Shown: positions 48,504-58,698 of the stretch, in pieces
How positions within the stretch are numbered: the stretch's first letter is position 1
Layout of the letters: each line of letters opens with the position of its first letter
NCBI GenBank assembly: GCA_964247055.1
Contig: OZ176054.1
Coordinates: 2,914,001-2,978,000, forward strand
Length of the DNA stretch: 64,000 nucleotides
Source of the DNA: Paragordius varius
Lineage: Eukaryota > Nematomorpha
Direction of reading: 5' to 3'
Notes under the pieces: model-generated
The model's input: the letters and a program-made list of their open reading frames with translations, nothing else
What the model was told of the DNA's origin: nothing
Databases searched by the model: none
Program-made: the position numbers and the translations under genes

Positions 48504-51107
48504 TTATTCAAACTTTTAGAAAATAATAATGAGTGTTTCACGTTTTCAATTTTTTTATTCTTTAATACGCAATAACTCAAAACGGGTTGTATGAAACAAA
48601 AGAAATTCAACGTCTATACATATGGTTTATCTCGTAAAAAATATGGTCTTTTTATTGTTACTGTAAACCTTTTATAGAAGTGTGGAAATAAAATCTTCAT
48701 AAAAGTATTTTCAAAGATTAACTTGTTTCATCCTTTAATTTTTGGTTTTCAGCATCATTTTTTTCCTTGGACTCACGCAAAATAGTTGCGCACAGCTTTT
48801 TGTGCGTTTTGACTGCAATGTGCATAAGGGTAGCTTGAGCTTTACATAACTAAATAAAATTATATCCCATATATTAAATTATAGAAATCTTTTTTTTGTT
48901 AACACCTAAATACAACATATTCATATTAGTCCTTTGATTCAAATTGGGTAGTTGGATACCCCAGACCTGTTTAAAATTAAATATTTTAAAAATATGGAAT
49001 AAAATACACCCATGGCAAAAGTTTGCGCTCATATAACATTAATGAACCGAAATATAAAAAAATATTTATTCAAAAAGAATACTTGATATTACTTATTAAG
49101 AGGCAAGCCCCAAAGGTAAAAATTTAGCCAACATGACATTTGTGCATAAGCTAATGAAATTAATGGAAAATATACCACCTTTTCAGTTTATAATGTTAAA
49201 GATGATTTTGATAAAAGTACATTTAATTTTGGTCTTAGAATCAAATAAACCCGATATTTTGCAAAAGTGTTGGTTAAATAAAAATGGCGTGGAAGTAATT
49301 TGATACGAAACGTTTTTTACAAAACTAAATTTTATTTAAATATTTTTGCTTTTAAATAATTTTTATTTAGAAACGTTACTTTCTGTAGTTTTCTAAAAAT
49401 ATCAACTTAAGTATTTTCTGAGGTATTTAGATCCCCAATTTCAATCGAAGTGTTAAAGTAATTACAATTTATAAAAATGTATAATTAAAAATAAATAATA
49501 TAAAAGGCAACAAAAGAAAGTTGAGTAAATTTAACTGCATTTAAGAAACTGATTCCCCGACACAGTTTTGTCCCCGTTAAATCTATATAAAGTAAATAAC
49601 TGATATTAGCCCTTGAATTGATGGCAAAAAACAATTAGTCTAAAAATATAGGTTTCCGAAAAAAATGACAAAATATATTTTCGCAATTAAACCAAATTTA
49701 ATTTATCAGATAAGTAATACCATATTCTCATGTTGTATGTAATAGAAAGGAGATGGTTCATGCGAAAAAATTCTATTGCCACTCTCAGGCTTACTTTGAT
49801 TGCTGCGTTCAGAAGTTAGGCAAACTCTTTTAACTCCTTTAAACAAAGGTCCAAAATCTATGGTAGAAAAATGCGAATTCTCAGGGTTTTTAGAACTTTC
49901 TAGAAAAGTTTTTAGATCATTATTCTGATGGGTAAAAGAGATAGAAGCATTATTATTATTATTAGCAAGTTTTTCAATCAAAAATGGTTCATCAACCACC
50001 AAATATCGGCAAATACATTTAGTGAGTGTAAGTTGATTTTGAAGTGTGAATGCGCTATCCTGGGTCGTAAACCATTTATTTTTAACGTGATGCAGTACAA
50101 GGGTTAATGGGTGCCCCTATTTGAAAAAAAAGATAAAAATTAATAAATTTAATTATTTGCTGTGTTTTAGGCTTATTAGAAGAGTTTCGAAATTCTTACA
50201 TACATTAGTAAGTTTTGTTGAAAAAAGATGCTTCTCATAAATAAAAATCCAAAAAATAAGACCATGATTATAAATCAAAAAGTAATAAAATTCGCTGGGG
50301 CCTATCGCTTTCAATTTTAAAATATATTTTGATATGAAAACAACATTCAAAAACCTTACCGAATTCAATATGGAGGTAAAAAGTTTGGTATACAATTTTT
50401 TTCGAACTACGCCATTGCATTCAACCAAATGACGTATGAGAGGCAAATACAGATCTAAGCTGATGACATAACCGCGATTTTGAAGCGTATTTATATGATT
50501 TATGGCTTGAAATGGTTGTTGTTTTTCGCAACATAATGATTCTACCACTTTCAAGTGTGATAAAGTTGTCTGCTCTGAACAATGATGATATTTAAATTTG
50601 CTATGTAGAGTATTATATGGTGAGACTTGTGAAACATTTAAACACGAATCAATGAAAACTTTAATGGCTTCATTGTAACTAACGTTTCTGCCATTTAGTT
50701 CAGTACGTAAAAGTGAAGTTTTATGTATCTCTGAAAGTTTTTGTAAATGTCGTTTCTCACGTTTGGATATTTCTTTTATACTCTTTAATATAATCTTGTC
50801 AGTTTTATTGTTTTCTGTGTTTTGTTGTGATTGGGTATTATCCTGATATTTTAATGGATTAATCTTCTCGTAAGTCTTATTATTTAAACTCTTTTTCGGT
50901 CCCGTTAAAAAGGGAACATTGGTTGATGTAGGTGAATAATCATCTCTAAACTCTAATTTGGGATTTAATTTTAAATTATTATCTAAATAATTATGTATAT
51001 AATACTATTGGTGGAACTTTTCCAAATTAATCGCTTTATCAATATAATTTGCCATGCTAAAAATTATTAATTCACTAACTTCCAAAATCCTTCTCCAGTT
51101 TAAGCAT
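31987..51107 (-). CDS. POLRMT: Mitochondrial DNA-directed RNA polymerase
   Basis: 36 exons in consistent phase, about 1731 aa (human about 1230). 5' exons: 51107-51080, 51056-51006, 50982-50360, 50116-49721, 48849-48723, 47910-47789, 47409-47242, 46858-46793, 46705-46634, 46302-46204, 44288-44031, 43740-43629, 43269-43184, 43086-42955, 42600-42421, 42088-42047, 41719-41568, 41455-41353. Core exons: 40716-40377, 39759-39626, 39273-39047, 38223-37926, 37514-37430, 37345-37234, 37078-37000, 36638-36489, 36279-36157, 35676-35599, 35051-34863, 34037-33912, 33606-33554, 33237-33139, 32835-32763, 32432-32354, 32226-32143, 32036-31987. It is a T7-like polymerase: [17 protein letters not shown], motif [16 protein letters not shown] (Asp about 1415), [29 protein letters not shown], motif [11 protein letters not shown] (Asp about 1647), tail DSTFFFS. 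The N-terminal half contains a PPR-like part ([13 protein letters not shown]). Extra length comes from Asn-rich inserts (for example exons 3, 19, 21, 22). Least certain: exons 30/31 and the exon 35 acceptor. Confidence 0.93.
33811..33864. repeat. Perfect 27-bp tandem duplication
   Basis: The unit starting ATGGCTCTTTAAATAATTAT occurs twice head-to-tail without mismatch, in POLRMT intron 30, about 50 bp beyond the exon 30 donor. Confidence 0.9.
34197..34441. mobile_element. MITE family 1, copy 3
   Basis: About 245 bp with eroded termini. It keeps ACGGACAAAACGTAAAAATA on the left and its near mirror image at about 34400-34425. Lies in POLRMT intron 29. Confidence 0.6.
38496..38783. mobile_element. 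MITE family 1, copy 4
   Basis: About 288 bp. The left end reads TACATTAAATTGTAATTATA and the right end CAATTTTTACTGCA. The inner motif TATAAAAACAAATATTTTTT and its inverted partner near 38737-38760 match the other copies. Lies in POLRMT intron 21. Confidence 0.7.
41056..41302. mobile_element. MITE family 3, copy 2
   Basis: Starts TACCATTTAACCTCGAATTC and ends in the inverted AGGGTGTTCAAGGGTGAATT ... ATGGTTAAA. It sits in POLRMT intron 18, ending 51 bp from exon 18. Confidence 0.7.
41838..41912. mobile_element. MITE family 4, half copy
   Basis: Only one arm of the palindrome at 18177-18384: ACAGTATGCATTT through CAACACAGTAGTGTATGG. No facing arm is present nearby. In POLRMT intron 16. Confidence 0.75.
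43294..43578. mobile_element. MITE family 3, copy 3
   Basis: Starts ATACCATTTACAACTCAAAT and ends GGGCAATTGGTATAT. Internal ATTCACC and CCTTAAACAACTCAAAT iterations face inverted GTTCAAGGGTGAATA. Lies in POLRMT intron 12, starting 25 bp from the exon 13 acceptor. Confidence 0.65.
44289..46203. other. POLRMT intron 10
   Basis: 1.9 kb intron that contains the antisense LINE relic (44880-45780). The flanks are AT-rich and non-coding. Confidence 0.6.
44880..45780 (+). mobile_element. Degenerate LINE (reverse transcriptase 3' part)
   Basis: Translated fragments on the plus strand recall the RT core of LINEs. [18 protein letters not shown] resembles the GCILSPLLFNLY region. [11 protein letters not shown] resembles the catalytic YADD region, with the Asp pair lost. 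[14 protein letters not shown] ... [17 protein letters not shown] is followed, two frame changes later, by [14 protein letters not shown] and [11 protein letters not shown]. Several frameshifts and stops break it, so it is long dead. The string pattern suits RTE/CR1-like non-LTR elements. No endonuclease part or 3' tail is recognisable. It lies antisense in POLRMT intron 10. Confidence 0.7.
47975..48313. mobile_element. MITE family 3, copy 4
   Basis: The longest copy (about 339 bp). The left end has at least four iterations of a roughly 20-bp ATTCAAATTCACCCTTG-like unit. The right end carries the inverted iterations GTTCGAGGGTAAATTTAAAC and closes with TGTAAATGGTAT. In POLRMT intron 5. Confidence 0.75.
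48448..48496. repeat. (TA)n microsatellite, longest in the window
   Basis: About 24 uninterrupted TA units in POLRMT intron 5. Confidence 0.9.
48900..49456. mobile_element. MITE family 2, copy D (inverted)
   Basis: About 557 bp in the opposite orientation to copies A-C. It starts TTAACACCTAAATACAACAT and ends CAATCGAAGTGTTAA. The body contains the complements of the family strings, such as GAAACCATGGCAAAA-like CACCCATGGCAAAA. Lies in POLRMT intron 4. Confidence 0.75.
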
Positions 51108-54100
51108 TATAAATTTTCAAGCATGGTTTTTATACCAACAAAGGTTTGTCACATGTCCGAATATCGTTTGCCGTAATAAGACGAAAATTGGTAAATTAAT
51201 CATCATTCTAACACTGCTTCCAACATCGAGCGAAAAAATATCCTGATTATATATATATATATATATATATAGATATATATACATAGTTGTGATAGATGTA
51301 TCAGAATCATTATGGTGCTTTCAGTTTTAGCCCTTACAAGTGAGATAAGAAATTTATTAACACTTTTGTAATAACTGGTTCATATCAGAAATGGCAAACT
51401 TTGCACATACTTTTTAAAAAATAAATTTTTTTGAACCAATGCTGCATTTAAAATTATATTATTTATATCACAAAGTGCATATAAAAATCAAAACAAATTT
51501 TTTTGAATATTATTTTTAGATGTTAAAATAAAAAGTCCCAAATCTTTTTATAATTTAATCAATTTTTTTAAATAAACGCAAAAATGATTGATAAATAAAA
51601 AATTTTAATATGCTTACCAAAAAAACGATCTTTTGTTAAAAAATTATAGCAAAATTTGTTCGAGCGTACTTCATAAAATTAGGATGACAGGTTTTCCGTA
51701 TAATTTGATGATGTACTTCTGTCACTTATATTTATAGGCTCGTTTGCTTTAAATATGGGTAATTTTTTGTAAAATTATTTATAATTAATAAATTTTAGGA
51801 CAAATGGATTTAACATTTTGTTTAATATTGGGGTATCTAGTGACTCCAGGCTCTATCTAAGTTGATATTTTCAAAAACACTACTGACCGTTTAAATTTAA
51901 AGTTAGGCTTCTATCATAATAAAAATGTAAGAGATTTTTTTAATATATGCGAAATAGTTAAAAACCAAGATCTACACATTCAGCAGATATTCTATTATTT
52001 AAAAGAAATTTAGACATAGTCAACAATGAATGTTTCAAATCATTTTTAGAATTAGTTTATTGAATTTTCTATCATACATATAAAACGGCCTGTTGGTTAA
52101 AATATATCATATTTGATAGGCCCTTTTAGCCGTAAAGTTGGTAAATAACATATATTAAATATGGTTCTGCCCCTTCAAGCTGACTCAGTTTGTGGGGTAA
52201 ATGATAGATAAATATTCTTATTTTATCTTTAAAAATTGTGAAAATAATTTTTATACATTGGTAATTAAATAATAGCCATCTTTTCCTAATAATTTTACTA
52301 TTATTCTACAGATGTATTGAAATGATTAAATTTGAAAATCTTTTTGGTAGATTATAAACGCTCCAAAAAACTGGTTTATGGATAAACTTTAAGCGGACAA
52401 GGGACCTTATTTTTAATAATCGGGAAAATTAATGATTATATTAACTAAAAAGCGCTATTAGTTTAAAAGTTTATAAGATGGTCATTATAAAGAGGATAGA
52501 TTGTAGTCCCAATAAACATCATACAAAACGTTAAAATTTATGGTGACATTTGTTAAATATTGTTTTTTTAAATATTTACCGGAAATAAAAATCTCATTAC
52601 ACCATGTACCATTACTTAATGTTTACCCTTTTAAATTTTGTGATAATATAGCCACTTCGTTTAGTTTTTGGGAAAAATCTCGAGTCTAAAATATGTAATA
52701 AATTATAACTCTAATATAGGATTATCCAACATTAAATTTATATATATATATATATATATATAAAATCCTTTACAGTTTAGTATAATAGTCTTATATTTAC
52801 ATACCACTAAAATCAATTAAAAGATACAGCTGATTCTAAAGAAATAAAGATTTAAGCTCGGGTACAGATCTAAATTTAACTTGCTGTTGCGCGCAAAATT
52901 TATTTTTATCGCCAAATTACCAAATTTGTTTTTGTTATTCCACAATACTTATAGCCATAAGCAATTTCTTAAATTAATAATCAAATTAATTAAAAATAAA
53001 AGAAATTGTGTTTGATTTTATTTAATGATGACGTCAATGAAATGATAAGAAATATGTTTTTTTTTATATTTTAAGTATCATTAAATTAATTAATTAATAA
53101 AACAATTGAAATAAAGTATAAGAATCTTGGATTTTACAATATATATCCTTATTGAAAATGTACCCAGTATACCCGTAATTTTTCTATATTCAAAACAATT
53201 TTTTTTATTGTAAATGATGTTAGAATCGTCGTAAAATAACGCAAAAATAAAAATATAATTTATTAATTCTCAAATTTTCGCCATAGGCATCATCAGGAGA
53301 TTAGTTAAGAAAAATATATAAAATATAAGAAACTCTCGTCGTTACCCACTCAATTAATTTTTTTTATTATTTAAAATTCGTAAATTCATAAATGTTATAT
53401 TTTGGAATTGCATGTTAATTCACCCATTTTTTCTAAATAAAGCTATATTTAACAAGATAATTTGCCTTTATAATATAAATTTTCTCTGTTTGATAAGATT
53501 TTAGGAATTCAAACCCATAAGGACTTAAATTACAAGAATAATGTGTGACATAATTTCTCAGAAAACTATGATAATAGCTAATAAATAATTATATTAATAA
53601 TATTATAAAATATTTATTAAATATTTTAGGTAAAAACCCCAAGTGACTTTATATAAATTTATTTTTCTCACCGTAGTCAGGTCTAGTCTCTATTAGTATT
53701 AATTAATAATAATTATTATTTAAGAAATTTTATTTTCTCATGCATGCAGAGTGTCTTACGTAATTTTTTTTCAATTCCTTAGGGGAATCCACGTTAAAAA
53801 AAAATATTTAAATATTTTAATTTGATAAATAGGTGATGATGTAAAACTTTTTTCAAATTATATATAAATATTTTAATCAATTGGATTATTTTTATAATTA
53901 AGAATATATTTTTTATAAAATTTTTGCTTGCGTAATGATTTTTTCCTATAATAATATATTTTATGTTATTATTGTAAAAATAATAAATCAAAAAATATAT
54001 AAAAACAATAACAAATATATTATTGAATCATCTTTATAAAAATTTATTTCTAAAAATATTTTTTTTCCAAAAATTTCCATTACCTTTAAACATCCTCCCA

Positions 54101-54118
54101 TGCTCTCAAGTAATTATA

Positions 54119-54157
<39 letters not shown>

Positions 54158-54276
54158 CACAAAAAAATTATAAATTTTCATATTAACACTTAACTATATG
54201 GAAATGATAAATCATAATAATAATAATAATTGATTTTAATTAAAATTATATTTCTTATTTTTTAGAAATTTACGTT

Positions 54277-54316
<40 letters not shown>

Positions 54317-57286
54317 TTGGATTTCACCCTATTCTTGACATCCAATGTGCATTTTAAAAAAATTTTTTATAGCTACACTATAAAAAAATCAAATTAGTAT
54401 TCTGATAAAGATTGTTTTTGGCAAATTAATGATCCTGTGAATATAGGGATTATGCTTCTCTCAGATTCGCACTATGTTAAAATGGTTTAATTTTAAGTGA
54501 GTTTTTGATTATGAATTTCACCTTGAAAAGGGTGTTAAATTTTGTTGTTTCAATACTGGCTCCTCCCTATCTATAAATTTTATTATCCTTAATTTAAAAT
54601 TACTTATAAATAGGTGTGCTCAAAACTTTTTAAAACTTATTTTACAATTTATTTTGTCCTTAAATTTAAGTAAAATTTCAAGAGTTTTCTTATACTTGAT
54701 ATATATCGTTACCCTCCCTCCTTGAATTCTTCAATATTGATTGCAATTCAGTTTACAAATATCTCAGGTATACTACCTTTAAGGGCAACACACACACCAT
54801 TAAAGTCAAGTGCATATTTAATATAAAATTATTAATTAATTTTTGTGAATTTAAATTATTACTTAATTTTTGTGAATTTAATACATATATATATAAATAT
54901 ATATTAATATTTTTTCAAGTGTCAAGTTAACATTTACACACTTATTGTTAAGGACACGCGCCTAAATATAAAGTATTTTTTTAATTTAAGTTTATTTCCA
55001 TATTAATATTTTAATTTACAACTTACCTGCCTGGAAGTCCTATACACTTCTTTACAAAAAAGTATAAAAGGAGTTATGAGATACTTTAAAATATTATATT
55101 CGCATTTTGTCCATAAATTTTAGTTTATTTTCATTATTCCTAAAAGTATAAAAACTTTTTTTCAACAAAATATGGATAATATTTTTTAATATTCCAATAT
55201 TCACGACGAGTCTGATACAAAAAGTATAAATAATTTACCATTAAATTTTCAAATCCCCAAATTTTATAAGCTAATTTTAAATTGGTTATCTACTATAAAA
55301 ATTTTGTAGATATCTTTTATCATTTTTTTATTTCATTTATACATATTTCTTTTGTAAGAAATGGATATATTTTACGTAATCCATACTTAATTAGATATTC
55401 ATTAAAATACATATATAGTTATAAGAACAAGACAAAAAATTTTAACAAAAAAATTTAATTCCCTCTAAACTAAATAATAAATAAATATATTATTATGGTT
55501 TAATTAATTTTACATGCAAACAAACAGGTAAGCTTGTAAGTATTTTTGAAGATCTCATAAATATCAAAATTAACAATAGAAGAGCTTCTCTTTATGTCAT
55601 TCAACATATTTTTAATTACAACAAAAAATTAATTATTATTAAATAAGGAATTTTATTTTGCGTTATACGGGCGTTTTAATTGGTGAATTGATTAAAAATA
55701 ATGCATTTTGCTTAGTAAAATAATCTAATAACTTTTATTTATTATATTCTGAATTTTGCCAATTAAAATTTTCTTTACTTTTTCTTTTTTATATCAGGAT
55801 ATTACGAACACGCATGTATATTATTTAATGAAAGGATTATTTTTATGGAGAATTTTGTTTATAAATTATCAAAAATGTACGGATTTTTTTTACACCGACC
55901 ATATAATATATTATAAAATAAAATTAATTCATATTACAATATGTAGCGTTTTTATTGACCTTAACACCTTTAAATAAGACTTATATTTATAATTTTCCTA
56001 TATATATATATATATATATATATATGGTGCCCTTGACCTTTCTAAACTCTATTAATATACATATATCTATATATATAAATGGTTACTAAAAATAAGGATA
56101 TTTTTGTGACAAAAATTTTCTATAAAGATGTATTGTGTCTTTTTCTTAAACAGATTAACTCAACTCCCCAACCTATATGTCATATAAACTAATTTACGGG
56201 GTCAACACTGATTTTTTACTGGTAGTATGAGTTTCTTAAATAAATATTTTTTTGATTTCTTGCCATGTAACAATTATTTACAAATTAATATATAGTTACA
56301 AGCAATAATAATAGGTTTTGAGGTCATTTTATGATGAATATACCCTACTTATGTAACGGAGATGAAAAACAACTTTTTGTTGCAAATTTTTTCGTATTTT
56401 ATCTTAGCATTACATGGGTCTCTAAGCTGAAATTCGACCGGCTAATTTGCTACGATTGCACCATTTAAACAAATATTATATCAGGATGTAATTATATATA
56501 TATATATATTTATAATGCTCTTTTACATTCTACTAATGTTATCAATTGATTACGGGGTTTTTAAAAATATAAGCTATTTCGGTTGACTTATAAAACCGGG
56601 TAATTTTGGCCCAAAATTGATTATTTAGTATTGTTGGATGGAGGCATTTGAAATCATACCAAAACCGGATAAACTCATTTTGTAGTGTCGATTGATCTTG
56701 ATTTTATTATTGTTGACATAGGTTTGGGTAGCTTACTTTTGTCTGTATGGGTAAGTTGTGTACATAGTAATGTAAATTTTTGATTCGATCTATATTTAAA
56801 ATAGTAAGTAATTTGCCAAACGAAATTTGGTAAAAAAAATATTTTGAAAAAAAAAATTATATATTTTGTCTCATACATCATGTTTATTTGATCACAGTCA
56901 GGTTCAAAATAACCTTTTAATATTTTTTTAGTTATTGTTTGCTACTATTTTTTTTTCATTTGTTTAACAAGTTTTTTTTTGGTAGATGATATCAATTTGC
57001 ATCACAAAATCCTTATTACCCTGTAATTATTGAAGAAAGCCATCCGCCTTTCGAGATGAGATTTATTCATTTACAAAATTATTTTACAACATTAGAAATG
57101 ATTGTGATAAACCAAATATTTCAATTAACTGATTTTGATACGAGACATTGCTCAACTATGGTACTACGTTTTCTTTAATATTTATTTGAAAATAAAAAAA
57201 TACCAAAAAATATGACAATTTTTAATAATTAATATCTGACTGTCACCCATCATTCATTCCTCAGCAAAAAAATTTACGGGAAAAAC
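51108..57286. other. 6.2 kb gene-free region, POLRMT to the insulin-like gene
   Basis: Very AT-rich, with (TA)n tracts at about 51249, 52739, 54127, 54282, 56002 and 56494. No homology-supported exon on either strand. The short open frames at 53794-53991, 55756-55977 and 56675-56881 are Ile/Tyr/Phe-rich chance ORFs. It must hold the POLRMT promoter and the regulatory DNA of the hormone gene. An acceptor-like CATTCCTCAG at 57255-57264, 22 nt before the ATG, could mark a 5' UTR intron. Confidence 0.5.
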
Positions 57287-58698
57287 ATGATTAAAAGTTT
57301 GAGGCCAAACACATTTTTTGCCCATTTATGTACAACATCAATTTTTATTTTCTTAACATTCCACATGGCTAATAAAATATTAATCACTTCTATACATTGC
57401 CACAACACGGTTTCCGAAAATATTGGTGATAATGATAAATATATCTTTGAAAAATATTTAAGGCATCACCATAAACTGTATGAAAAAACAAAAACTACTG
57501 ATCGTAAAAACAACAAAGGCAGGTATATTTCCTCAAACCTTGAATGGTTTAATCAAAATACACCGAGCCTGAAAACGTCAGATAAAAAACTAGTTAGCGA
57601 AGGAAAAATATTTAATTTTCCAGTTATTTCAAGAGGTTTACGTAAACGGAGAAGTCCACAAAACCGTCGTAATTTACTCCGACAACGGCCTTTAAATGAT
57701 TTTTTATATTATGATGATGTAGGTTATTCAAATGAAGAACCGTACTCATTATCATATTATCAAGCATTTGATAGTATACGAACACACCCTAAACTATTTT
57801 CTAAACTCATTTCACCCAATGCCAAGTTTAATCCTCCGTCAGCACCATTCATATCTAGTCTGAAAAATTCTGAAGAACATTCACTAATGACCAAAGACAA
57901 TGAAAATAATTATAAGAATAAAAGAAGCCACATCACACCAAATGGTAACAAAGGTAGCGAAAAACCGCCCAATACAAAATTGAATGATTTGCCTGTAGCT
58001 TTAGGGGAAGATCAAAAAAGCATTCTAAATCAATACATGACTATAATGGGAACGCGAAAAAAGTATTGTGGTAACGTACTTATCGATATGTTACAAAAAT
58101 TGTGTGCAAGCAATTACAATGATAAGATTCAAAATACGGCCGCTAGAATCCAGCATAACCGATACAAACGGAGTTTCCGAAGTAAAATAAATATTTTGTT
58201 TTTTTATATGTTTTTAGTTATAAACCATAAAAATAAATTCTGCTATTTTGTCGTTTCACTTTTTCGTTTTAAGCTTTTCAACTTACCGTTACTAATCATG
58301 CTTACTTTATAGATTACATCGTAAGTCCGGACAATGGGGAAGACGATATAGTTATAGCTGATATAAATGCGGATGATAATTCCAATACAAATGTTAATAA
58401 TGGAAATGAAATCATTATTGAAGATTTTGACGAAGATGCCATACACACTCAAAATGGATATAGCAGTAGTCTAGATCTAAATGGGACAGGATCAAATTCT
58501 GCTTTAGCCAATAACATAGTTACTGAATGTTGTCAAAAAGAATGTACCATATTTCAACTCACGGCTTATTGCAAGGCTACTGCCATGCCTGATACAAATA
58601 TTGTTTTAAATAATCAAAAGAACCGTAGTGGAGGAAATGGACAAAATTTAGGAAATTTTTTATTCACCCTTAAAAAGTTGATTAATAATTCGGCATAA
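57287..58698 (+). CDS. Insulin-like peptide precursor
   Basis: Two exons, 57287-58181 and 58313-58698 (131-bp intron), giving 426 aa. A hydrophobic secretion signal or anchor spans about residues 10-37. The B-chain core CGNVLIDMLQKLC (Cys 261 and 273) has the exact insulin spacing C-x11-C. The A-chain core CCQKECTIFQLTAYC (Cys 371, 372, 376, 385) has CC-x3-C-x8-C. By family knowledge these form two interchain bonds and one intrachain bond. It is a secreted ligand of the insulin/IGF receptor pathway. Basic cleavage sites are GLRKRR (118-122), MGTRKK just before the B chain and RYKR (292-295) after it; there is no dibasic site directly before the A chain. The intron lies in the C-peptide, the classical insulin-gene position (phase 1). 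Unusual features are a roughly 220-residue pro-region before the B chain, an acidic Asn-rich C-peptide and a 40-residue tail after the A chain. Confidence 0.93.

Noticed and set aside
51001-51010. In-frame TAG near the POLRMT start, suggesting a broken gene
   Set aside because: It falls at a 23-nt GT...AG intron; using introns 1 and 2 restores one continuous frame from ATG 51107.
53794-53991. 65-codon minus-strand ORF
   Set aside because: Asn/Ile/Lys low-complexity translation of AT-rich DNA.
54126-54312. Clustered (TA)n tracts as a possible replication origin or scaffold attachment site
   Set aside because: Simple repeats of this kind occur throughout the window; nothing distinguishes this spot.
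55756-55977. 73-codon plus-strand ORF in the gene-free region
   Set aside because: Composition is Ile/Tyr/Phe/Leu only, as expected by chance in AT-rich DNA; no splice or homology support.
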